A DNA stretch of 64,000 bases from Musa acuminata AAA Group (Eukaryota; Streptophyta; Magnoliopsida; Zingiberales; Musaceae), in assembly GCF_036884655.1 (NCBI RefSeq), contig NC_088355.1:25233001-25297000 (forward strand), written 5' to 3'. A program made the translations under genes and the position numbers. Below the pieces are notes generated by a model. The model did no database searches, had not been told where the DNA came from, and saw only the letters and a program-made list of their open reading frames with translations. Each line of letters begins with the position of its first letter. The stretch's first letter is position 1. Shown here piece after piece: positions 21,100 to 30,264 of this stretch.

Positions 21100-21486
21100 C
21101 ATCTACTGCCTCTAAACACTAAGGTACTTCATCATATCCTAACTAGCATTATTCTCCCTAAACAATACCATCATAATGAAGTAAGCCAATTAGAATTAGG
21201 AACTATGTATTTGATCATGAAAGGACATGACATCTGTCTTAGTTATCTTATCCAACAAAACATGTTAGAACTATCTAAGAAAGACATGATGCTCCCATAT
21301 GGTGGTTTAATCATTAGAATAATGAAAGCCTACGATATTCTAATACCGCCAGAAGAAGATGTAATAAAAGTAGATAGGTTCAACATAATAAATAAAAATC
21401 TACTTCACCGATTAAGATGTTTTTATAGAAACGGTACCTGGGTTAGAATGCCTAGAAGAACCGCCCCCCCTCAACCTGAGCCATAA
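21100..21486 (+). pseudogene. Retrotransposon-associated ORF of 'putative plant transposon protein' type
   Basis: About 128 codons in frame: LLPLNTKVLHHILTSIILPK ... VSQLELGTMYLIMKGHDICLSYLIQQNML ... LPYGGLIIRIMKAYDILIPPEED ..., then a proline-rich end before a TAA. The pattern (a leucine-rich core with HHNEVSQLEL, a following helix and LPYG) resembles the domain called putative plant transposon protein in plant retroelement ORFs. I recognise this from general pattern and cannot name a catalytic function. The upstream end is cut by LINE copy 2, so the start Met of the open frame (21004) belongs to the LINE tail and is false. A short charged stretch continues after the stop (about 21595-21665, FEQRQERLEHRQDQ), likely the old C-terminus. 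Confidence 0.55.
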
Positions 21487-21986
21487 CCGGAAACACCAGT
21501 CTTTAGGGGTACTCAATCTCCTCCGATCTGTCCCTTTGAGGAAACACATCCATTTGAGCAAACTCATACATCATCTGTCGAAGATATTGGGATTCGGATG
21601 GACCAATTCGAACAAAGACAAGAACGGCTTGAACATCGACAAGATCAAATCCTATCTGAGCTGTAGCAAATTTATCAATAATTTCACTCTTTATTTAGGC
21701 ACTTTAATTTTCCACCTCATGAATGAGCTTGTATGAACACAATCATCTGTTGTTGTTGTAAACTCCTTATATTACTCACATTGATGGGCTTTACCTTGAT
21801 CCTTGATATGGTTACCCGATATATTTTTCTTGTGAGCATATGCAGAGTTACAAACTTCTCTCACTATTTATCTCGGATTTTACATTGAAACTAAATGTTT
21901 TGAAAACCTTGTGCCTTGATTTCCATGATAAATATAATTTGAGAAAGTGATACACCAATGCAGTTGATAAGTCATGACATTGCCAT
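21487..21986 (+). other. Decayed Sire2 internal sequence
   Basis: 500 bp without an intact gene. It holds the frameshifted tail of the preceding ORF up to about 21670, then AT-rich sequence leading into a pol scrap. I see no promoter or RNA gene. Confidence 0.6.
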
Positions 21987-22091
21987 GATATTGATACTAA
22001 ACTAGCCGATATTTTTACAAAACCTCTAAGTGAAGAACAATTTGATTTCATAAGAAGAGATTTAGGAATGTTGATGTGTCCGAATACATAA
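21987..22091 (+). pseudogene. Sire2 pol C-terminal scrap (end of RNase H)
   Basis: DIDTKLADIFTKPLSEEQFD ... GMLMCPNT-TAA is the last 35 residues of a Sirevirus Pol, close to the Sire1 ending. Upstream it decays into stops, so nearly all of integrase, RT and RNase H has been deleted or lost. It fixes the plus orientation and the lineage of the element. Confidence 0.9.
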
Positions 22092-23170
22092 ACTAGTTAA
22101 AATTATCTTTCGGACTTTATGGAATGATCAAATCACTTGACTGCCATTACATGCCTAAATAACATGTTGGAAATTATGTGTTGAATATAAAAATGTTTTG
22201 TCTTTTGATTGTATTTGAAAATCTGTAGCATAGTCTTGTCCGAATGCATGAAAGAGTTAATTTCATTTTCGGATTCGCTTAACAATTGGAATGTAAACAT
22301 CGGATTTTCTCGTACACTCTTATGAAAAATATTTTTCTGAAATTTATTTGATGAAATGATTCCATCTTGAAATATGGATGATAGTATTTCTATTTACAAA
22401 AAGTTGTTTCACATATCTTGACTCAAAGCAAACTCACAAATAGCATGAATCAAAGTAATCAACATATCATGTTTTCCTTTATGTGCTTGAACAATTAATT
22501 TCCTATCATTTACTATTGGAAATAACATGAATCAAGTAAAGGCATGAAACAATCATCGCACTTATACTCAAAATTTACTTGTATTGTTCTCCTGATATCA
22601 CAACTACCATGCTTTTTGTTGATGACAAAGGGGGAGAAATATATGAATTGATGCTATAAACACTGATGCTATAATTATGCCATGCTTGCATCACCAAGAG
22701 ATATATGAATAAATACTATGATTTGTATTATGCCTTGTATCGTGTCAAGATATCAAACAAAAAATTTGCATCGTAATTTTACGAGTTGATATCTTACCGT
22801 GTGATGAAATGCAATACTTGCTAAAATATTTGAAATGTGTACTTGAAATGTGTACATCATGTAATGATATCAAAATCTTACTTCACAGTTTTACATGCTG
22901 ATATCTTACAATACGATGAATTGTTACTATTACCATCATTCAAACTTGTAATGTAAAATTTGAAAATGAATGTCAAGCCTTGACATCATCTTCATAGAGA
23001 TACATCATGATAGGACTCATGATGGGAATATTGATAAGTTCAAATGATTTTAACTTATCAATATGTATCTTGAATTCTTAAGGTTTTGAATTCAAGAATG
23101 ACTTATCTCAAGTATGACATATAGAATGGGGGAGTTAAGGTTAACTTCATTATCAATTGATTGTCATCAT
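22092..23170 (+). other. Sire2 3' non-coding region with internal polypurine tract
   Basis: About 1.1 kb with no credible ORF. GACAAAGGGGGAGAA at 22624-22638 matches the internal tract of Sire1. Motifs such as TGATATC, CATCATG and TTGATGATG recur. No envelope-like ORF is visible. Confidence 0.83.
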
Positions 23171-23185
23171 AAAAAAGGGGGAGAT
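23171..23185 (+). promoter_or_regulatory. Sire2 terminal polypurine tract
   Basis: AAAAAAGGGGGAGAT immediately before TGTTGAATC of the 3' LTR. Confidence 0.92.
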
Positions 23186-24204
23186 TGTTGAATCTCGGAT
23201 TTTGATGATGAAGTCAATTGTCATTTGTTGTCTAATCTATGTGTTGAGATAAGTGTGCAGGATTAACTATGATGAAAGTTAGACATGCAGCAGGAGTTGC
23301 GCCGGAGTCAAGACAATGATCACGTTGGGAGTTCGAGAGTTCGACGGAAGTTCGGACAGTCGTCAGAGGTTCTGCGGGAACAAATCCGAGAAGTCCATAA
23401 GCTTGCCAAAAGAAGCTCGTCGGAACTCGCCAAGTGGATCGTCGCAAGTCCAGGAGTTTGCCGGAAGTCCACAGGAGCATCACCGAGGGTTCGACGGAAG
23501 TTCGCCGGAAACTCGTCGGAAGAAGCGATTGACACACTAGAGCAAGCTGCAGAAATTGTCTTAGGATTTATCGTAGTTAGCACAATGATTAAGTTGGAAA
23601 TGGGCGGTGATCCCATTAGCTTAATCTTGGGGCATTTGGGCCCCTGAAAATCCCAAATTCGGCCGAATGGATCTACCCATTCGGACCCTGATTGCTGTGG
23701 GAGGTGCAACTGCCAAAGTCAGGAGGTAGCACCGCCTGGGCTAAGTCTCCCAGGGAGACTGGACGGTGCAACCGCCCCAGCCAGGAGGTAGCACCGCCTG
23801 GGCTCAGTCTCCGAGTGAGACTGGGCGGTGCAACCTCCCCTAACATGAGGTAGCACCGCTTGAGCTCGGTCTTCGAGCTCTAGCAGGCGGTGCAACCGCC
23901 CCAGTCAGGAGGTGTAACCGCCTGAGCTCGGTCTTCGAGCTCTGGCAGAGAGGTGCAACCGCCCCTGACAGAGGTGGCACCACCCAGAGGTGACAGTTTT
24001 GAGCTCCAAATTTGAACTGGGTTGGGGCCTATAAATACTCCACCCATTCAGCACTGAAAGAGCACAACTTACACTCGAAATCTTGATCTTTTTCTGTGAT
24101 TCTTAGAGCTCAAAATTGTTGTAAAGGCCAAAAGTTCTCCTCCCTCTGTTCTTCAAAGTTTTGAGTTGTATAGAGAGGAGAGAAAATCTCTGTAAGGGTT
24201 GTCT

Positions 24205-24209
24205 CCTAA
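24205..24209. repeat. Target-site duplication CCTAA of the TRIM array, left copy
   Basis: CCTAA precedes the first TGTCACGACCC and recurs at 26468-26472 after the last ATATTACA. The whole array therefore occupies a single retroelement insertion site. Confidence 0.93.
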
Positions 24210-26467
24210 TGTCACGACCCGAGTCTGATGAGCTAACTATCCAATAAGTCCATTTTGGTACTTGCAACCACGGACCAAAATGCTTAAGCGGGACTTGTCG
24301 TAGTACACTCATCAGGCCCGACATATCCCAGATCGAACCCTAGCATGGTGCATGTGACCCTAGCATAGTGCATGTGAGGTTTAACTCAGTGGTGGCTCCA
24401 CGCCGTGATGAGTTCTCTGACTCCATCCACGGGTAGCCCTTTCCTACTGCAGCCCTCTCACTCTGCCCTAATGCTAGGTCGGCTCTGATACCAAATGTCA
24501 CGACCCGAGTCTGATGAGCTAACTGTCCAATAAGTCCATTTTGGTACTTGCAACCACGGACCAAAATGCTTAAGCGGGACTTGTCGTAGTACACTCATCA
24601 GGCCCTTATAAGCTAATCACACACATTCCCCACTTCCGATGTGGGACTAATGGGATATTACACTATCCCCAACTCAATTAGCTTGACGTCCTCGTTAAGG
24701 CCCGACATATCCCAGATCGAACCCTAGCATAGTGCATGTGAGGTTTAACTCAGTGGTGGCTCCACGCCGTGATGAGTTCTCTGACTCCATCCACGGGTAG
24801 CCCTTTCCTACTGCAGCCCTCTCACTCTGCCCTAATGCTAGGTCGGCTCTGATACCAAATGTCACGACCCGAGTCTGATGAGCTAACTGTCCAATAAGTC
24901 CATTTTGGTACTTGCAACCACGGACCAAAATGCTTAAGCGGGACTTGTCGTAGTACACTCATCAGGCCCTTATAAGCTAATCACACACATTCCCCACTTC
25001 CGATGTGGGACTAATGGGATATTACACTATCCCCAACTCAATTAGCTTGACGTCCTCGTCAAGGCCCGACATATCCTAGATCGAACCCTAGCATAGTGCA
25101 TGTGAGGTTTAACTCAGTGGTGGCTCCACGCCGTGATGAGTTCTCTGACTCCATCCATGGGTAGCCCCTCTCACTCTGCCCTAATGCTAGGTCGGCTCTG
25201 ATACCAAATGTCACGACCTGAGTCTGATGAGCTAACTGTCCAATAAGTCCATTTTGGTACTTGCAACCATGGACCAAAATGCTTAAGCGGGACTTGTCGT
25301 AGTACACTCATCAGGCCCTTATAAGCTAATCACACACATTCCCCACTTCCGATGTGGGACTAATGGGATATTACACTATCCCCAACTCAATTAGCTTGAC
25401 GTCCTCGTCAAGGCCCGACATATCCCAGATCGAACCCTAGCATAGTGCATGTGAGGTTTAACTCAGTGGTGGCTCCACGCCGTGATGAGTTCTCTGACTC
25501 CATCCACGGGTAGCCCTTTCCTACTGCAGACCTCTCACTCTGCCCTAATGCTAGGTCGGCTCTGATACCAAATGTCACGACCCGAGTCTGATGAGCTAAC
25601 TGTCTAATAAGTCCATTTTGGTACTTGCAACCACGGACCAAAATGCTTAAGCGGGACTTGTCGTAGTACACTCATCAGGCCCTTATAAGCTAATCACACA
25701 CATTCCCCACTTCCGATGTGGGACTAATGGGATATTACACTATCCCCAACTCAATTAGCTTGACGTCCTCGTCAAGGCCCGACATATCCCAGATCGAACC
25801 CTAGCATAGTGCATGTGAGGTTTAACTCAGTGGTGGCTCCACGCCGTGATGAGTTCTCTAACTCCATCCACGGGTAGCCCTTTCCTACTGCAGCCCTCTC
25901 ACCCTGCCCTAATGCTAGGTCGGCTCTGATACCAAATGTCACGACCCGAGTCTGATGAGCTAACTGTCCAATAAGTCCATTTTGGTACTTGCAACCACGG
26001 ACCAAAATGCTTAAGCGGGACTTGTCGTAGTACACTCATCAGGCCCTTATAAGCTAATCACACACATTCCCCACTTCCGATGTGCGACTAATGGGATATT
26101 ACACTATCCCCAACTCAATTAGCTTGATGTCCTCGTCAAGGCCCGACATATCCTAGATCGAACCCTAGCATAGTGCATGTGAGGTTTAACTCAGTGGTGG
26201 CTCCACGCCGTGATGAGTTCTCTGACTCCATCCACGGGTAGCCCTTTCCTACTGCAGCCCTCTCACTCTGCCCTAATGCTAGGTCGGCTCTGATACCAAA
26301 TGTCACGACCCGAGTCTGATGAGCTAACTGTCCAATAAGTCCATTTTGGTACTTGCAACCACGGACCAAAATGCTTAAGTGGGACTTGTCATAGTACACT
26401 CATCAGGCCCTTATAAGCTAATCACACACATTCCCCACTTCCGATGTGGGACTAATGGGATATTACA
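24210..26467 (-). mobile_element. Tandem TRIM retrotransposon array (7 LTRs, 6 internal domains)
   Basis: A terminal-repeat retrotransposon in miniature, coded on the minus strand, repeated head to tail with shared LTRs. LTR starts on the plus strand: 24210, 24496, 24860, 25209, 25573, 25937 and 26301. The complete unit is 364 bp: a 167-bp LTR (minus strand TGTAATATCCC to GGTCGTGACA) and a 197-bp internal domain with a Met-tRNA primer site (e.g. 26287-26298) and a polypurine tract (TTGGGGATAG, e.g. 26104-26113). The leftmost unit is shortened to 286 bp by a deletion between two AGGCCC repeats and carries a 19-bp duplication; the third lost 15 bp. Otherwise the units are almost identical. There is no coding capacity; the repeated ~87-codon ORFs span LTR, primer site and internal domain and are incidental. 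A TTATAAG on the minus strand of each LTR may be its TATA box. Confidence 0.92.
25937..26300 (-). repeat. Representative complete TRIM unit (LTR plus internal domain)
   Basis: LTR 25937-26103 and internal domain 26104-26300. On the minus strand the internal domain begins TT, then the primer site TGGTATCAGAGC, and ends TTGAGTTGGGGATAG against the next LTR. It shows every cis signal needed for reverse transcription and no gene, which defines a TRIM. Confidence 0.9.
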
Positions 26468-27110
26468 CCTAAGCCCGTCAAAATGAGTGAAACTGTAAAA
26501 GGGTGGTTGGCCTTCTCCAATTGAAGGAAGGCCTCTAGTTGACGTCGGTGGAGGAAGCCAAAAGTGGAGTAGGTCAAGATTGACCGAACCACTCTAAATC
26601 TTGGTTTTCATTTACTTTGAGCATTTTATCTTTACTGCAAACCTCCTAAATAGCTACAGCCTTCTGCGCTTTTACGAACGAGTTTCTAAGTTCAAAGCTT
26701 TCCGAATCTGCATTTAGACGTAAATCGGCTTTTTCGTACGATCAGTACATTTCAGTTTATGTTTACGTTTTGATTTCAATCATAACTGCAAACTGCCTTC
26801 TACGCATTTATAAAATGTATCTCAAAGTTCAATATCTTCAAAATTGGCATTTCGACGTAAACCAGTTTTATCGTACGAACGTCGCATTTCAGTTTGCGCT
26901 TGCATTCTTATTTTCATCATAAACTGCAAACTGCCTTCGTAGATTTACTTTAACGTCATCTTGCTTAATCTTAAGTTAAAGTAATCTTAGAATCAACTTT
27001 TACATCGAAATCGTTTTTATCAAACGAACGCAGCTTTCGATTTTAATAGTGAAAGATTTCCGCTGCACTAATTCACCCCCCCCCCCCTCTTAGTGCTCTT
27101 GATCCTAACA

Positions 27111-27283
27111 CGAACTACCAACGAACCTTCCGGTGAGCTTCCGAAAAACCCTTCGGCAATCTCCCTACTCATTCTCGGCTAGTTCCGGCAGCATTCCCGA
27201 CAAACCTTCGGACTTCCGTCGAACTCTCGAACTCGCAATGAATCCTTCGTGCTTGACTCTCGAACTCGGCAAGCTCCCCCAGA
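27111..27283 (-). repeat. Fragment of a Sirevirus-type LTR, opposite orientation
   Basis: 173 bp resembling the GAACTTCCG/TTCCGGCGAGC-rich part of the Sire1 and Sire3 LTRs in plus-strand reading (CCTTCCGGTGAGCTTCCG, TAGTTCCGGCAGCATTCC). Sire2 seems to have inserted into or next to it. The right edge is cut by a Ty3/gypsy leader. Confidence 0.6.
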
Positions 27284-27534
27284 GGTCGCCGGCTGGGGGG
27301 CAGTGGCGGCGTTGGTCGATCGGTTGGGACGCAGCGCCGGCGGTGGAAAGGAGGCAGCAAGGGAGGGCGCGGCCTGCCGAAGAGCAGGGGCGGCGGTGGG
27401 CTGGCCGCAAGCAGAGGAAGCAGGGATGCGTGGCTGCGGCTTCTTCTTCTTCTCTCTCTGCTTTCTCTCTTCGTTTTTTTTTTTTAGTTACGTTGTAGCG
27501 GGAACGTGCCAAGGATCGCCGCTCTGATACCAAT
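27284..27534 (-). other. Ty3/gypsy leader fragment with primer site
   Basis: A GC-rich leader (CGGCGG-type repeats, then CTTCTTCTTC) that on the minus strand follows the primer site TGGTATCAGAGC at 27521-27532. It is truncated at 27284, so only the 5' end of this element remains. The ORFs on both strands here are compositionally biased and not credible as genes. Confidence 0.7.
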
Positions 27535-27782
27535 TGATAAGACCCTAAAGTCTTATCATAAAAAGAAGAAGAGAAGGGGATGATCACTTCGAGGGGATCA
27601 GCCTCCTTGATCGCTTCGAGGGGATCGGCCTCCTAGGATTTGTCAAAAGACAAAATAGTATTTGTCATAGATTATCGAAAAGAAGCAGTTACATCTCTAT
27701 TTATAGAGTTCCAACTTTAGCAAAACTAAACAGACTTAATAAATATGCAGAAAATAAAAGGAAAAATAAAAGGATCCTAACA
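27535..27782 (-). repeat. Ty3/gypsy 5' LTR (248 bp)
   Basis: On the minus strand it runs from TGTTAGGATCC to GGTCTTATCA, with a TATA box (plus-strand TATTTATA at 27698-27705). It shares GGGGATCAGCCTCCTTG with the Gyp1-Gyp4 LTRs, so it is a related but distinct family. The rest of the element is missing; it abuts the Tat-like remnant. Confidence 0.8.
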
Positions 27783-29436
27783 GTGAGCTTAGCCTTGATT
27801 CGAGAGGAACAATGAATCTAGAGGCCTTACCCGGGAGAGGATTTATATTTGTACTTATCTATGACCTCGGTGCTTGTGAGCTTGGTCTTGATCCAAGAGA
27901 AATAATAAATCTAAAGGCTTGTGTATTATACTAGCCATATACTCCAAGATACGAAAACTCGATATCCTAATTTTGAAAAGTTGACCTATGGGTTGATCCT
28001 TGCAAACAAAAAACTTTTACCCTACTTCTAGGCTCATTATATAATCATCAGATTCCTACTAAGCCTAATGTTATGAGAAAGCACCTTAAATCGACAACTA
28101 AACTTAGTGAATTTGATATTTGTTATATGCCGAGAACTATGATCAAAGTATAGGCCCTCGTTGATTTTGTGGCAAAAATGCTAAATGCTAGATATTGCAT
28201 ATAGATGGGTCGGCTACATAGACTAGTGGAGGAGCAGGCTTTATCATGAAAAACCCAGAAGGGGAGGTCAATAAGCATGCACTCCATTTCAACTTTTAGG
28301 TTACCAACAATAAGGTAGAATATAAAGCTCTTTTGTTATGGCTAAAGCTCGTTAAGGGCATGGAATACTAAATCTAAAGGTATATAGTGACTCTCAATGG
28401 GTTATTAGCCAAGTCAACGATGCTTACGAGGCTTGTGATTCTACTATGACATTCTACCTTACAAAGGCAAGACTATTGATAATCCACATCTTGATGTTTA
28501 ACATCAAGCAAATTCTCAAAAAGGACAATATGACAACATATACTCTTTCCTAATCATAAATAAGAGGGCATCATCATCTAAAGGAATCACCACAAAAATC
28601 CTAACTCAAATAAGCATCCATAAATATCTAAGTGGTAAATACTAGTTTAAAGATCACTTAGGAAATATTATAAGATATCTAAAGATAGTTGAAGCAAGAA
28701 AAGTACATAGGCAACAAATGTGGAATTGCATATTTGAGAGGGTGCTTTATAAATGGTCCCTATCACATCCTTTGCTATGTTGCATTCACCCTACTGAAGT
28801 TGTCCTTGTATTATCTGAAATCCATAAGAGGGCTTGAGGGGAACATATTGGCATGTGAGCTCTAACATTTAAAGTTTTATGACAAGGTTATTATTGGCCA
28901 ACCCTCATGCATGACGCTGATGAGTATATCCAATGATGCTTTAGGTGCCAATGTAATGCCCGAATCTAGAGACTACTTATAGTAGAGTCAACTTTTGTCG
29001 ATGCCACTTGGCCCTTTGCATAGTGGGGATTAGATATTTTGGGACCCTTCTCAACTATTATAGTATAAAGAAAATACCTGATGGTCAATGTGAATTACTT
29101 TACTATGTGCGACAAGGCCAAGCTATTAGTAGTAGTCATAAAAAAGGTAAGTTGAACTTACCAGAAAAAGAAGGCAAGTTGAAGGATTTGCATGAAAAAA
29201 TATTATTTCTTGATTTAGAGTACCATGAGTACTAATAAAGGATAACGAAACACAGTTCAATAATACAAATTTTAAAGAATTTTCTGATTTCATTAAAATC
29301 TATTTAAGATTCAACTCAATGGCCCATTTGTAGACCAACGATTAGGCTAAAACAACTAACTAAGCCACATTAGATATATTAATGAAAAGAGTCTCGGGAG
29401 CTAAGGCAGTATAGGTAGATGAAGTTTTGAGCATAT
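27783..29436 (+). pseudogene. Decayed Ty3/gypsy Tat-lineage pol (RNase H, second RNase H, integrase)
   Basis: Plus-strand readings in shifting frames give, in order: RNase H (GEDLYLYLSMTSVLVSLVLIQE, then YYTSHILQDTKTRYPNFEKL, about 27831-28060), a connection (KHLKSTTKLSEFDI, about 28080), a second, archaeal-type RNase H (DGSATxTSGGAGFIMKNPEGE about 28205, then VTNNKVEYKALL about 28300), the integrase HHCC region (EIHKRA...GYYWPTLMHDADEYI about 28820-28945) and core scraps (WPFA...GLDILGPFS about 29010, KDNETQFNNTNFKEF about 29240). Two consecutive RNase H domains are typical of Tat/Ogre/Retand-type elements. Stops and frameshifts are everywhere; this is one of the oldest layers in the window. 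The 75-codon ORF at 29008 is part of this decay. Confidence 0.8.
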
Positions 29437-29818
29437 GATCTCTTTAGGGGATCAGCCTCCTTGGAATTCTATAGGGATTCCTCCCTCCAAGTTTATGCTC
29501 AAATGCTACAGAAAAGATTTATCTATCGCTTATTAAAAGAAGATGAATACATGACTATTTATAGGGCTTCTAAACCTTAACTCCTAATAGGACTCCTACT
29601 CAAGACTTCTATTCCTTTATAACTCCTAATGCTTCTCTAAGAATAACTCATAATAGGACTCCTACTCAAGACTCCTATTCCTATACAACTCCTAATGCTT
29701 CTCTAAGAAATAATCTCATGATCCTAGCTTGCCTCTTTATCTCTTTAATAGGGGTCGGCCAAGTGGGTTAACATGAATGCCCCTCTCAATTAGGACTCTC
29801 CTAGCTAGAGTCCTAACA
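29437..29818 (-). repeat. Gyp2 3' LTR, truncated
   Basis: Same family as the Gyp1 LTR but missing the first ~35 plus-strand bases. It includes GATCTCTTTAGGGGATCAGC at its left edge and ends AGTCCTAACA at 29818. One 44-bp terminal iteron is visible. A duplicated TAATGCTTCTCTAAGAA stretch distinguishes it from the other copies. Confidence 0.88.
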
Positions 29819-30264
29819 TACCCACCCTCTTCAAATCAGCCTTGTCCTCGAGGCTAACGATTCATGAATTATGGGAATTTGATATTCAAGTAGTCATAGT
29901 TCTCCCAAGTGCACCTTCTACTGGTAAGTTCGCTCACTGTATTAGCACTTTAGTAGTGGGTCATCGTCGTCGAGTCACGATCCGTTGATCAATAAGTCCC
30001 AACTGTAATAAGCCATGGAGCTTAGTGCTTCCTCCAAATTTTTTATGATCTTACTGGTCTCTAGATCTTCCTACTATTCCCTCTTAATATCCTTAAGGAA
30101 GTCGCTGGTCGAATGTGAAATGACCGAAAATTCTGCTTGCTTGGGTAGTCGCGAAAGCGCATTTGCAACAACATTCTCTTTCTCCTTTTTGTAAGTTATT
30201 TCATAATCATATCAAAGAAGCTTTGTTACATATTTTTACAGCTCGGGGGAAGATATCTTCTGCT
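29819..30264 (-). pseudogene. Gyp2 chromodomain end and RNase H-integrase connector
   Basis: On the minus strand this begins (right edge) with the RNase H connector ADALSQLP-like sequence, then EWQED-like integrase start, then jumps to the chromodomain end and the polypurine tract (29819-29831). Here the integrase is even more completely deleted than in Gyp1: the HYNWD region joins the ILIDGSVTRRR-like chromodomain region directly. It is interrupted at 30264 by LINE copy 3, whose target duplication is 30251-30264. Confidence 0.8.
30251..30264. repeat. Target-site duplication of LINE copy 3, left copy
   Basis: AGATATCTTCTGCT recurs at 33235-33248 right after the poly(A). Length 14 bp, typical of target-primed insertion. 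Confidence 0.94.

Larger units (their letters stand above)
21100..27110 (+). mobile_element. Sire2: 3' part of a plus-strand Sirevirus
   Basis: This is a 5'-truncated element. From left to right it shows an unrecognised retrotransposon-type ORF, a scrap of the pol C-terminus (21987-22091), ~1.1 kb of non-coding DNA with an internal polypurine tract, the terminal tract (23171-23185) and a 3' LTR (23186-27110) enlarged by a TRIM array. No 5' LTR is in the window. The LTR belongs to the same family as Sire3, a sister of Sire1. LINE copy 2 sits at the left edge and may have inserted into it. Most of gag and pol are gone. Confidence 0.88.
23186..27110 (+). repeat. Sire2 3' LTR, expanded by a TRIM array
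   Basis: The LTR runs from TGTTGAATC to GATCCTAACA, 3925 bp in all, or about 1662 bp without the TRIM array and its duplicated target. The TATA box TATAAATA is at 24030-24037. Upstream of it (about 23695-23990) lie repeated GCGGTGCAACCGCC-type palindromes. The U5 end has the GCACTAA/TTAGTGC hairpin around a C run (27065-27096). The array inserted about 180 bp downstream of the TATA box, in the transcribed part of the LTR and antisense to it. Confidence 0.9.

Noticed and set aside
21100..21486. DNA transposase gene
   Set aside because: Despite the family nickname, no transposase catalytic motif or terminal inverted repeat is visible; strand and context fit a retroelement ORF better.
24340..26399. 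Six near-identical ~82-87 codon minus-strand ORFs (MYYDKSRLSILV...)
   Set aside because: They start in the TRIM LTR, cross the Met-tRNA primer site and end in the internal domain. They recur only because the TRIM unit recurs; codon content is dictated by cis signals and there is no family resemblance.
24210..26467. Cassandra-type TRIM with 5S rRNA promoter, or a 5S rDNA array
   Set aside because: I looked for the 5S internal control motifs in the 167-bp LTR and do not see them. The repeat has LTR, primer-site and polypurine features instead of 5S gene structure.
27133..27587. Possible host gene in the GC-rich stretch
   Set aside because: The GC-rich DNA lies directly behind a Met-tRNA primer site and LTR, so it is a retroelement leader; ORFs on both strands are biased and cross into the LTR.
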